Shown here piece after piece: positions 25,845 through 34,348 of a DNA stretch of 64,000 nt. The stretch is from Streptomyces sp. yr375 (GTDB taxonomy: Bacteria; Actinomycetota; Actinomycetes; Streptomycetales; Streptomycetaceae). The DNA lies in the NCBI RefSeq assembly GCF_900110755.1, contig NZ_FOFF01000007.1:1-64000 (forward strand). Reading direction: 5' to 3'. Positions within the stretch are counted from its first letter, which is position 1. Each line of letters starts with the position of its first letter. The position numbers and the translations under genes were made by a program. The notes under the pieces are model-generated. The model made no database searches. It had not been told where the DNA came from and worked only from the letters and a program-made list of their open reading frames with translations.

Positions 25845-28672
25845 CGGACAGTCCACTTGGCGGCGGCAGCAGCAACGGCAGCAGTAGCGGTAGCGGCACG
25901 TGGCAGCGGTTCGCGAGCCTGGAGGCCGCGCTGCTGCGCGAGGTGCCGCGGCAGCGGCCGTCCGATGACCGGCCCGTCGGCAGCGAGGACGGGCTGCGGG
26001 CGCAACGCCTCGCCGCCCTGGTCTCCGCCCACCACGCACCGCACCCGCACGACCCGACGGGCGGCGCGGTGCTGGTCGGCTGGGCGCGCCGGGCGGCCGA
26101 CGGCCCCCTCGACGTCCTGGTCGGTGGCGGTGCCCTGCTGGGCGGCCGTACGGACGACGCCGGCGGGACGACGTCCCTGCTGCGGCTGCCCGCGGGCGCG
26201 CGGGGACAGCGGCAGCCGACGGGTACGGCCGCCGCCCTGATGGCCTCTTTCCCCTGCTGGAGCGCGGTCGCCGGAGTGACAGACGGCCTGCTGGTCGAAG
26301 ACGAGTCCAGGCCCGGGAGCGCGGCGAGCACGGCGGGAACGGCTCTCCAGCGGCCCACCCTGGAGGACTGCCTCCTCGGGGTGTGGCAAGAGCCGTTCGC
26401 CTGGCTGGTGTTCGCCGAACCGGTACCGGCCGCGGAACTCGACGAACTCACCGGTGACGTGGCCGACGAGCGGCGCAGGGCGCAGGCCAAGGCGGAGGGA
26501 TCGCCCGAGTACGCCATCGCCGCGGCCCGGCTGGAGCGCCGGCACAAGGAGTTGGCCAAGGCGTCGGCCACCGGGCTGTGGCGGATACGGCTGCTGGCCG
26601 GCGGCCGTACGCCCGAGGAGGCGACCCGGGTGGCGGCGCTGCTGTGCGCGTCGGCGGACCTGGAGGGACTGCCGTACGCGCTGCGCCCGACCGGGCGGGT
26701 CGGTGACCTGCCCACGGCCCTGGGCGGTGTCCTGCCCGCGCCCGAGGCGTACCCCTTCCACGGAGGTTCCGACCTCCTGGCGGCCCTCGCCCGGCCCCCG
26801 GCCCAGGAGATCCCCGGCGTACGGTTCGCCCTGCGCCCGGAGTTCGACGTCACCCCGGAGACCGCGGGGCGTCCGGCGCCGCCCGGGGCCGCTCCGGTCC
26901 GGCTCGGCTCGGTGCTCGACCGCAACCGCAGCCCCGTCGGCGACCTCGACCTGACCCGTTCCACCCTCAACCGGCACACGTTCGTGTGCGGGGCGACCGG
27001 CGGCGGCAAGTCGCAGACCGTGCGCGGGCTGCTGGAGTCGGCGACGCACGCGGGCATCCCGTGGCTGGTCGTGGAGCCGGCCAAGGCCGAGTACCGCTTC
27101 ATGTCGGCGCGGCTCGGGGACACGGCCGAGGTTGTGGTGATCAAGCCGGGGGACCCGGAGTCGCTCCCGGCCGGCCTCAACCCCCTGGAACCGTCCGCCT
27201 ACGTGAGCGGCGAGCGCTTCCCGCTCCAGACGCACCTCGACATGGTGCGCGCCCTGTTCCTGGCCTCGTTCGACCCGCAGGAACCGTTCCCGCAGGTCCT
27301 GAGCGCCGCACTGACACGCTGCTACGAGGACCTGGGCTGGGACCTGACCCTGGGCGAGCCGACGTTCGCGGGCACCGAGCCCCGCTACCCGACCCTCGAG
27401 GACCTGGAACACACGGCCCTCCAGGTCGTCCTGGACATCGGCTACGGCAAGGAGGTCGCCGACAACGTCCAGGGCTTCATCAAGATCCGCCTGGCCAGCC
27501 TCCGGCTCGGCACCACGGGCCGCTTCCTGGAGGGCGGCCGCCCGCTGGACTTCGGCGAGCTGCTGAAACGCAACGTGGTCTTCGAGATCGAGGACGTCGG
27601 CGACGACAAGGACAAGGCGTTCCTGATGGGCACGATCCTCATCAGGCTCGTCGAGTACCTACGCATGGAGCAGCGGGTCACCCGCCAACTGTCCTTTCCT
27701 CTCCGCCACTTGACGGTGTTCGAGGAGGCGCACCGCCTGCTGCGCCGCGCCGAGGAGGGCGGCGCGAGCGCCCACGCGGTGGAGATGTTCGCGGGCCTGC
27801 TGGCCGAGATCCGGGCGTACGGCGAAGGGCTGGTCATCGCGGACCAGATCCCGAGCAAGCTGCTGCCCGACGTCATCAAGAACACGGCGGCGAAGGTCGT
27901 CCACCGCCTGCCCGCGCAGGACGACCGCGAGGCGGTCGGCGCGACGATGAACATCACCCGGGCCCAGTCCGAGTACCTGGTCACCCTGCGACCGGGCGAG
28001 GCGGCCGTCTTCACGGACGGCATGGACTACCCGCTGCTGGTGCGCATGCGGGACGGCACGGACCGCGAGGACGCGGGGGCGATCCGGCCGGCGTCGGCGG
28101 CCGGGATGACCGGCCCGCGCAGTCGCGCGTGCGCCGCCGACTGCTCGACGGCCACCCCATGCACCCTGCGCGACCTGCGCCGGGCACAACGCCTGACGGA
28201 ACAGTCCGAACTCCGGATCACACTGTGGGCGGAGATGTCCGTGGCGGCCCACCTGCTGGGCTGGACGACACCACTCCCGGGCGAAGCGATGCGACGCGAA
28301 CTGGACCCCCATCGGGGCGGCCGCCTCCTGGACTGCGCGATCGGCCAGGCGGTGGAGGCGGCGGTCCACAGCCGCGTGGGCGCGACCGCGGACCCGGGCG
28401 CGCTTTCCGAGCACGTGGCTGAGGCGATGCGGGCCCAGCTCGACGGACGGGATCCGTGCCCGGTGGGCGAGCCGCGCTTCAAGGCACGCAAGGGGACGCG
28501 GACGCGGGTGTATTACCACGGGCGGTATGAGCCGTCGGTGCTGGAGAAGATCGTGGGGTGTGGGGATCAGTCGGAGGCGTGGACCAAACGGTTCGGGCAG
28601 ACGCTGAGCTGCTTCGAGCGCCGGATCCGCAAGCCCATGGCACCCGCCCGACCTGAGGGGATTCCAGGATGA
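25841..28672 (+). CDS. HerA/VirB4-like P-loop ATPase
   Basis: This 943-aa protein has a roughly 370-residue N-terminal region with a Ser/Gly-rich start. It is followed by a HerA/DUF87-type motor: Walker A GATGGGKS at 384-391, Walker B LTVFEEAH near 624-631, and a C-terminal sensor region with VIADQIPSKLLPDVIKNT as in VirB4/HerA helicases. After the motor come a Cys cluster (CAADCSTATPC) and a helical domain of about 200 residues. Such hexameric ATPases move DNA or proteins. No NurA-type nuclease is adjacent; instead a cysteine protease overlaps by 4 bases. ATG 25841 is fixed by coupling to the 39-aa ORF. Confidence 0.85.
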   Translation: MTDSPLGGGSSNGSSSGSGTWQRFASLEAALLREVPRQRPSDDRPVGSEDGLRAQRLAALVSAHHAPHPHDPTGGAVLVGWARRAADGPLDVLVGGGALLGGRTDDAGGTTSLLRLPAGARGQRQPTGTAAALMASFPCWSAVAGVTDGLLVEDESRPGSAASTAGTALQRPTLEDCLLGVWQEPFAWLVFAEPVPAAELDELTGDVADERRRAQAKAEGSPEYAIAAARLERRHKELAKASATGLWRIRLLAGGRTPEEATRVAALLCASADLEGLPYALRPTGRVGDLPTALGGVLPAPEAYPFHGGSDLLAALARPPAQEIPGVRFALRPEFDVTPETAGRPAPPGAAPVRLGSVLDRNRSPVGDLDLTRSTLNRHTFVCGATGGGKSQTVRGLLESATHAGIPWLVVEPAKAEYRFMSARLGDTAEVVVIKPGDPESLPAGLNPLEPSAYVSGERFPLQTHLDMVRALFLASFDPQEPFPQVLSAALTRCYEDLGWDLTLGEPTFAGTEPRYPTLEDLEHTALQVVLDIGYGKEVADNVQGFIKIRLASLRLGTTGRFLEGGRPLDFGELLKRNVVFEIEDVGDDKDKAFLMGTILIRLVEYLRMEQRVTRQLSFPLRHLTVFEEAHRLLRRAEEGGASAHAVEMFAGLLAEIRAYGEGLVIADQIPSKLLPDVIKNTAAKVVHRLPAQDDREAVGATMNITRAQSEYLVTLRPGEAAVFTDGMDYPLLVRMRDGTDREDAGAIRPASAAGMTGPRSRACAADCSTATPCTLRDLRRAQRLTEQSELRITLWAEMSVAAHLLGWTTPLPGEAMRRELDPHRGGRLLDCAIGQAVEAAVHSRVGATADPGALSEHVAEAMRAQLDGRDPCPVGEPRFKARKGTRTRVYYHGRYEPSVLEKIVGCGDQSEAWTKRFGQTLSCFERRIRKPMAPARPEGIPG

Positions 28673-30387
28673 GCGAGCTGCATACGGCTGAGAGCGGCCC
28701 GGATGCGGTCACCGACGATGTGCCCTCACTCGCGGAGCAGGGGGACTCCGGAGATGTTTTCGGGGAGCCCGAGGAGCCGGGGGAGGCCGAGGAGCCGGAG
28801 GAGCCCGAGGGAGTTGAAGAGCCGGAAGAGCTGAACGACCAGGGAGAGCTGGACGGCTCGGATGGCTTGGAAGTACTGGATGGCTGGGAAGAGCCGGAAG
28901 GACAGGACGACCCGGACGATCCTGAGCACTCGGAAGGGCCGGAAGGACAGGACGAGCCGGACGACCCGGAGGACTCGGAAGGGCCGGAAGGACTGGAAAG
29001 CCCAGACCAGCCGGAAGGCAAGGAAGGGCCGGACTACCCCGAGGAACCGGAACACTCTGATCAGCCGGAAGGACCGGAGGCCTCAGACGAGCCGGAGGCC
29101 TCAGACGAGCCGGAGGCCCCAGAGGAGCCGGAGGACTCGGACGAGCCGGATGACTCGGGCGAACCTGACGCGTTCGAAGGGGTCGAAGAGTCCGAAGACG
29201 TGGGCGAATCCGAGGTGGCGTCCGAGGGGGCTGAGCTGCCCGAAGAGCCGGCGGAGACGGAGCCGGACCAAAGGAGCGAACCCGTCGCCCCTGAAGCCCG
29301 TGACGGGGATGACCTGTCGACGGACGGGGGTGAAGCTCCGGATCTGGCGGAACTCCGAGAAACCGACACGGTGGCTGGCTCCGTGTCGCCGAGTGATGAC
29401 CTTGTCGCCCAAGCTGATGAAACGCCGGTGACCGGGCAATTCCTGGATCGGGTGAAGAGCGTATTCGGTGGCGGCGACCAGGTGCGGGAAATATCGGACA
29501 CGGTCGACAGGCCGGACTTCCACCTTCCCGGCAGGGAATTTGGACCGGACGCTTACGGCACCCCACTGGAAAGGCCTGACGGAACACGTACCCCACTCTT
29601 CGACGGTGTTCCCAGGCGGGAACAGACACAGCAAGGTGCCCTTGGAGACTGCGGGGTCATCGCGACATTGGGGGCAGTCGCCGAGCATCGTCCACAGGAC
29701 ATCATGGATCGTGTCAAGGAGAACGAGGACGGCACTTACGAAGTGTCGCTCAACGAGGCGAAGAGTGTGGGGATCGGTCGGTTCGAGCCGACGGGCACCA
29801 TCGTCAAATTGACGGTCACCCCTGATCTGCCAGTCTACAGTGAAATACCCAACACTCCAGCTTTCGCTGATTCCACGAATACGGGAACCGCGTGGGCGCC
29901 GATCCTGGAGAAAGCCGTCGCGGGGGTCGACCAGACGTGGAGCGAGGATCGGGGGGCAAAATGGCAGTTCACCCACTCGCAAGTGGGTGAACTGTCCACC
30001 GGATACACACGGTTGAACGTCGGGACCAAGTCCGGTGACCGAGCGGAGCTGCTTGTGCAGTTGACGGGCATCCCTGCCCAGATCTGGGATCTTCCGACCG
30101 ATTATGATCACAATGGTCGTAACGCGAAGACGCAGTTCAGGGAGGATATTGGGGAAAAGCTTGCAGATGGATGTCCGGTCATCGTCGGGACGCGACATCT
30201 CAAGAAAGGTGAGTCACCGTTGCCGGGCAAACTCGTCGATGGTCACGCTTACGAACTGACCGGCATCGACGACAGGGGACGGTTTCAGTTGAGGAATCCA
30301 TACAATGCCAGGGATCCGATACCGCTGACGTTTGATCAACTGAAAGACAGCATCCTCCCGAATTATGTCACCTTGGAGAAAAAATGA
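28669..30387 (+). CDS. Acidic-repeat protein with C-terminal calpain-like cysteine protease
   Basis: This 572-aa protein has two parts. Residues about 30-205 are extremely acidic imperfect repeats of E, D, P, S and G (GPEGQDEPDDPE type). Residues about 315-572 resemble a calpain (C2) protease: QQGALGDCGVIATLGA with Cys328, DGHAYELTG with His526 and LRNPYN with Asn543 complete a Cys-His-Asn triad. No signal peptide is seen. The 3' half is visibly less GC-rich and less codon-biased than its neighbours, as for horizontally exchanged toxin domains. It overlaps the ATPase gene before it and the 87-aa gene after it by 4 bases each. A toxin or processing-protease role is inferred. Confidence 0.8.
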   Translation: MSELHTAESGPDAVTDDVPSLAEQGDSGDVFGEPEEPGEAEEPEEPEGVEEPEELNDQGELDGSDGLEVLDGWEEPEGQDDPDDPEHSEGPEGQDEPDDPEDSEGPEGLESPDQPEGKEGPDYPEEPEHSDQPEGPEASDEPEASDEPEAPEEPEDSDEPDDSGEPDAFEGVEESEDVGESEVASEGAELPEEPAETEPDQRSEPVAPEARDGDDLSTDGGEAPDLAELRETDTVAGSVSPSDDLVAQADETPVTGQFLDRVKSVFGGGDQVREISDTVDRPDFHLPGREFGPDAYGTPLERPDGTRTPLFDGVPRREQTQQGALGDCGVIATLGAVAEHRPQDIMDRVKENEDGTYEVSLNEAKSVGIGRFEPTGTIVKLTVTPDLPVYSEIPNTPAFADSTNTGTAWAPILEKAVAGVDQTWSEDRGAKWQFTHSQVGELSTGYTRLNVGTKSGDRAELLVQLTGIPAQIWDLPTDYDHNGRNAKTQFREDIGEKLADGCPVIVGTRHLKKGESPLPGKLVDGHAYELTGIDDRGRFQLRNPYNARDPIPLTFDQLKDSILPNYVTLEKK

Positions 30388-30647
30388 CGGTGCAGGAAAT
30401 CGCGCTCTGGCGCAATATGCAGGCGAACAAAGGATTTGCCCGATTCTTCGTCACGCATCTTTCCGAGCGTGACGGTATGCCGCCGCTGGTCGACCTTGTC
30501 GTCGTCGTCGATGGCACCGAGGCAGACCACTCCCTGGAGCCCGGCGACGTCTTCCCGATCCAGGACCAGGAATGGAAGCTGGACCGGATCGAGGACCTCG
30601 ATTCCCTGACCGGAGACTGGACGGTCGTGCTCACTCGGGTCAAGTAA
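30384..30647 (+). CDS. 87-aa protein coupled to the calpain-like protease
   Basis: This small all-beta-looking protein (MTVQEIALWRNMQANKG, then LEPGDVFPIQDQEWKLDRIED, ending VVLTRVK) resembles a Streptomyces family I remember as DUF6406, function unknown. It has no Cys, signal peptide or membrane segment. Its ATG overlaps the protease stop (ATGA). A last-gene, co-translated partner of a protease is the usual place for an inhibitor or immunity protein; that role is inferred from position only. Confidence 0.65.
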   Translation: MTVQEIALWRNMQANKGFARFFVTHLSERDGMPPLVDLVVVVDGTEADHSLEPGDVFPIQDQEWKLDRIEDLDSLTGDWTVVLTRVK

Positions 30648-30775
30648 TCGAGAGAGCATCGGTAGCGGCGAGAGTCCGCCGAGGAGGCTGGGGCTCCAGG
30701 TGGTGGAGTGGCGAAGCCGGGAATTCCCTGGGGACGAGGGCTTCCGCGGGTTGGCCCGCGCCCCCAAAGCTCGGA

Positions 30776-31640
30776 TCACCCCAGCTTGGCCAGCCTCGTC
30801 GTGAGTGGCTCGGCCGAGTGCAGGCTCATCGCCTCCTCGAAGAGTTCTCGTTCGACGAGGTGGTCGCGCCAGGGGTAGCGGATGTGCCAGTGGTCGATGA
30901 CGTACTGCAGCAGGTCGAATCGGCCCGTTTCGGCGATCGTCGTAGCCGCGGTCAGGCTCTGGCGCAGGGACCCGGGCGATCTGCCCGCCCGCCTCTTCGC
31001 CCGCTTCGGCGCACGGTCGTTGTCCCGGGCCCGCGATCCGGGCCAGCCAGCTCACGTGGGCGCCCGGGTCGACGTCGCCGCACGGGTCGGTGACGGCGGA
31101 GTCGTACCGCACGGCGGAGTCGAGCAGCGTCGGGAGGTCGCCCGGGAAGCCGCCGGCCAGCAGATCGAACGCGGTCTCCCAGGCCCGCTCGTCGGAGCCG
31201 AGCCTCGCGCGCACTCTCTGCTCCACCTCCGGCAGCGGTGTGTCGGCCCCGAAGGCGCGGGGAGGCCGAAAGCGTCCGGCGGGGGTCGCTCGCCACTGCT
31301 GCTCCACCGCGGCCGACGCCACCGCCGTCCGGCCGTCGCCCAGTGCCTCGACCCAGGCGTTGTCGAGGTCGGCCGGGATGTCGTCACGTCCGACGACGAG
31401 TTCTGCCTGACGTGCGCTCAGTCCCCAGGCCGTGTAGAGGGCTTGTACCTCGACGGCCCCGCCGTGCGCGGCGACCCAGTCGCCCAGTCCCTCCGGCGGC
31501 GCATACCACTTCTGACGCAGGACACACAGCCGGGCCTCCGCCCCGAGTTTCTCGGCGGTCCTGGCTGCGGCCTCTGGCGTCGCGTGCTGGAACAGGGCTA
31601 CAAACGTTTCGTCGAACTCGTCGATCTGCGGTTCACTCAC
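30776..31640 (-). pseudogene. Uncharacterised gene interrupted by a frameshift
   Basis: The first frame reads MSEPQIDEFDETFVALF to HVSWLARIAGPG with good codon bias, then loses coding character. Shifting by one base at the CCCGGG run near 31024-31029 restores a coding-like frame: DNDRAPKRAKRRAGRSP, then RFDLLQYVIDHWHIRYPWRDHL, ending TTRLAKLG with a stop at 30776. The restored protein would be about 287 aa and largely helical. I do not recognise its family. A single-base insertion in the genome or a sequencing error explains it. Read in the first frame alone it would run on to 30363 as an implausible arginine-rich tail. Confidence 0.65.
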
Positions 31641-31667
31641 GCATCAGAGTGGATCACGAGGGGTGAG

Positions 31668-31877
31668 TCAGTCGGTCGCCGGTGCGTTGTGTGCCGACGG
31701 TCGCTTGGCGTGCCGCAGGAGGGCGGTCAGGGCCTCCCGGGTGGTGGCCAGGATGACGTCTGGGGTGTCGCTCTCGCGGAGGCGGATCGTTCCTTGGGGG
31801 GTGGGGGCGAGGTAGAGGCACTCGCCCTGCGGGCCGCCGCTGAACGACGACTTCTGCCAACGGGCTTGCTCAGGCAT
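31668..31877 (-). CDS. DUF397 protein
   Basis: This 69-aa protein has the DUF397 pattern WQKSSFSGGPQGECLYLAPT followed by IRLRESDTPDVILATTREALTALL. It lies 10 bp after the XRE/DUF5753 regulator and forms the standard pair with it. In Streptomyces these small acidic proteins modulate WhiJ-type regulators in development and antibiotic control, as in the abaA and whiJ loci. Confidence 0.9.
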   Translation of the reverse strand: MPEQARWQKSSFSGGPQGECLYLAPTPQGTIRLRESDTPDVILATTREALTALLRHAKRPSAHNAPATD

Positions 31878-31887
31878 CCGGGCCTCC

Positions 31888-32769
31888 TCAAAGGGTGTAG
31901 AGCAGGTGCTGGATGAGGGCCAGCGAGTCCTTCACGGAGTGTGCTTCCGGGGCCAACGATACGTCGACAGGGGGCAGGGCGTACGCGGTGAGGCTTTCGA
32001 ACGCGGTCCCGTACTGGATCAGGCTTTCACGGTCGCCCAAGTACTGGAAGCTGCCGAATTGTTCGAGCACCACGGTGCCCAGTTCGGCGACGGCGGGGAT
32101 GACGTGTACGAAGTTGTTGGAGAGGGCGGGATGGGCCCGCGAGGTGAACGGGTAGATCTGCACGGTGACATGGGGCAGCCGGGCCAGCTCGATGAGGCGA
32201 AGCAGCTGACCGCGTAGTACGTCGGTGCCACCGAACCGCATGTGCAGGGCGGACTCGTGGATCACGGCATGAACGGCGGGCGGGTCGTCGCGGGTGAGCA
32301 CCTGCTGTCGTTCCATACGGAACTCCAGGGCTTCCTCGGTCCGTTCGAAGCCCAGGCCGGGGGTGTCGAAGATGGCTCGTGCGTAGTCTGCGGTCTGGAA
32401 CAGGCCCGGGATGAGCAGCGGCTGGTGCACTCGTAGGACCACGGCGCCTGCTTCCAGTTCCGCCATGTTCAGTGGGCCCTGCTCCATGGGCTTCTTGTGG
32501 GCGGTCCACCAGCCCTTGCCGGTGGCCTCGGACATGGCGACAAGGGATTCGATGTACGTCTCATCTTTGCATGCGTAGAGACGGCACAGCTCGTGGAGTC
32601 GCTCCGTAAGGATCGTCGTCTTCGCCGTCTCGATCTGGCTCAGCTGGGCCCGGCCCATGCCGATCCGCTCGGCGGCCTCACCAGCACTCAATCCAGCATG
32701 TTCGCGCAATTGTTTGAGTTCGTAGCCAAGTCGTCGCTGGCGTTCGGTGATGGTGGTGCGCAGTCCCAC
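31888..32769 (-). CDS. XRE-family regulator with DUF5753 (WhiJ-type)
   Basis: This 293-aa protein has an N-terminal helix-turn-helix (LKQLREHAGLSAGEAAERIGMGRAQLSQIE) and the C-terminal DUF5753 domain, recognisable by HQPLLIPGLFQTADYARAIF and HVTVQIYPFTSRAHPALSNNFV. Such regulators pair with DUF397 proteins and often with a HATPase, all present here. It is divergent from the HATPase gene at 32989; the 219-bp gap includes an AT-rich patch (32841-32870) with TATATA and TACAAT hexamers on opposite strands. Confidence 0.92.
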   Translation of the reverse strand: MGLRTTITERQRRLGYELKQLREHAGLSAGEAAERIGMGRAQLSQIETAKTTILTERLHELCRLYACKDETYIESLVAMSEATGKGWWTAHKKPMEQGPLNMAELEAGAVVLRVHQPLLIPGLFQTADYARAIFDTPGLGFERTEEALEFRMERQQVLTRDDPPAVHAVIHESALHMRFGGTDVLRGQLLRLIELARLPHVTVQIYPFTSRAHPALSNNFVHVIPAVAELGTVVLEQFGSFQYLGDRESLIQYGTAFESLTAYALPPVDVSLAPEAHSVKDSLALIQHLLYTL

Positions 32770-32988
32770 GGGTTACTCCTCGTCCGGTCGCCCAAAGTCT
32801 CTCCAGTTCGGATGGGTTCGTCCATCGATCCGAGTGATCAGCTTGAAAATTGTAAACCTATATAGCTACCTTGGGTGTGGAATCAGTCACGCACCGAAAC
32901 CATTCAACCTCCCCTGCCCGTAAGCCGACAGAGCACCCGCACCCCGTGGGCGACGCCATCGCCGGGCACGCAAAGGAGCCACCCCCCT

Positions 32989-33447
32989 ATGAACCCTGCC
33001 CGTCGTGCCGCCCACCGCCCAGCTCAACTCGCTTGGGAATACAGCCTGTTTGCCCCGGCCGACGTCACCTCGCCACGCGTCTGCCGGGACTTCGTCCGCG
33101 CCGTTCTCTTCACTCACGACTGCGAACCCCTCGTCATGCCCGCGGCCCTCTGCACGTCGGAACTCGTCACGAACGTGCACCTGCACACCAAGGGCACCGC
33201 CATGCTCCGTATCCGGCTGACTCCGGCCGGTCTGCGGGTCAGCGTCTTCGACGAGAGTCTCGACCCGCCTGTCGTTGCGTACCCCGCGGCTGGGGCGGTG
33301 GCCTGTTGGGGAAGGGGGCTCGCGCTCGTCGAGGAGATGGCGGATGTGTGGGGGGTCGCCGATGAGAGGGCGGGGCGGTATGCGAAGGGGGTGTGGTTCG
33401 AGTTGGGCGGGAGCGGTAGATCGTTTCTTCGTCGCTCGAACGGGTGA
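32989..33447 (+). CDS. RsbW-like HATPase of the whiJ/abaA-type trio
   Basis: This 152-aa protein has ALCTSELVTNVHLHTKG as its N-box and GRGLALVEEMADVWGV as its G-box, the Bergerat fold of anti-sigma-factor kinases. The start ATG 32989 follows AAAGGAG at 12 nt; the open frame to 32875 has no support. Its position opposite an XRE-DUF5753/DUF397 pair matches the arrangement seen around abaA in S. coelicolor. Its partner anti-sigma antagonist is not in the window. Confidence 0.85.
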   Translation: MNPARRAAHRPAQLAWEYSLFAPADVTSPRVCRDFVRAVLFTHDCEPLVMPAALCTSELVTNVHLHTKGTAMLRIRLTPAGLRVSVFDESLDPPVVAYPAAGAVACWGRGLALVEEMADVWGVADERAGRYAKGVWFELGGSGRSFLRRSNG

Positions 33448-33551
33448 ACCGGGTTTATTTCCCCTGGTCAGCCCCATTGCCGTACCTGCCGTGATCGCGT
33501 CGCTTGTGTCCCAAGGGACGCCAAGCCCACACTTGGGGAGGTGGTGCCGCC

Positions 33552-34028
33552 ATGACCGCTCTTGCGTACGAGAGGCCCGAGACCATGCCTGAGACCATGA
33601 TCGAGCCAGGGAGAGTACGCGGCGTATCAGGACACCAATGTCATCTTCCGGCGCAAGGGATGGATTCCCGATGTTCTCGTCGCTCCGGAGGATCTCGAGC
33701 CGTACGCGGACGAGGATGGGCTCGGCGTTGACGCGGCAGCGGTCCGGTTTGTCGTGGAGGTCGCCTCACCAGGCAAGCGCAACCAGGATCGCGACCACGT
33801 CCGTAAGCGCCGCGAGTACGCCCGCGCGGGGATTCCCGTCTACGTCCTCATCGACGACTACGACGACCAGGGTGCCGTCACCCTGTTCACTGGGCCGCAG
33901 CCCGACAAGGCCGACTGGGAGGACGTCCACGTGTCCCCTACGGCACCGACGTGATCGTCCCCAAAGGCCCCGCCAAGGGATTCGTGATCGGTGAGGCGAT
34001 CACCGGGCCCAAGCGGGGCGGAAGCTGA
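33552..34028 (+). pseudogene. Uma2-type endonuclease remnant
   Basis: MTALAYERPETMPETMIEPG is the usual N-terminus of Streptomyces Uma2 (DUF820) proteins. The sequence then shifts frame and resumes at about 33610 with GEYAAYQDTNVIFRRKGWIPD and VVEVASPGKRNQDRDHVRKR, the catalytic core region of this PD-(D/E)XK-like family. The roughly 60 residues normally between these parts are missing. A second frameshift after DVHVSP moves the end into another frame (YGTDVIVPKGPAKGF to the stop at 34028). The gene is therefore decayed by a deletion plus a frameshift. Confidence 0.75.
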
Positions 34029-34034
34029 AGCTGC

Positions 34035-34304
34035 TCAGCCGAGCTGTTCCGTCGTCCCGTCCGGGTGGATGAGGAGGCGGATTGCGCCGCCGTAGCGGTT
34101 GTCGGTGATGGTGGCGGGGGTGGGGGCGCCCAGTTGTTGGGCGCGTTGTTGGAGGATCGACAGGACTACGTCCTGGATGTCGCCGTAGGGCGGGGCGGTG
34201 ACCGGGACGCCGTCGATCAGGCCGGCGTTGGGGGAGAAGACGTGCACCTGGGCGTCCGCCGTGGCGGGGGACGGGGACGGGGGTGGCTGCGTCGGTTCGG
34301 TCAT
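34035..34304 (-). CDS. 89-aa protein at the end of the T4SS-like operon
   Basis: It begins MTEPTQPPPSPSPATADAQV, a disordered leader, followed by a small folded part with DIQDVVLSILQQRAQQLGA and NRYGGAIRLLIHPDGTTEQLG. I do not recognise a family. It is 44 bp after the WhiB-domain gene on the same strand, the last gene of the minus arm. The longer ORF upstream in this frame is antisense-like proline/arginine sequence. Confidence 0.6.
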   Translation of the reverse strand: MTEPTQPPPSPSPATADAQVHVFSPNAGLIDGVPVTAPPYGDIQDVVLSILQQRAQQLGAPTPATITDNRYGGAIRLLIHPDGTTEQLG

Positions 34305-34348
34305 CGGGATCAGGGGTCCTTCCGGCTCGGTTCCGGTTCGGGTCCGGG

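Noticed and set aside
30363..31640. Unshifted 425-codon reading of the frameshifted gene
   Set aside because: After about 31030 it becomes proline/arginine-rich and overlaps the calpain operon antisense; the shifted frame is coding-like.
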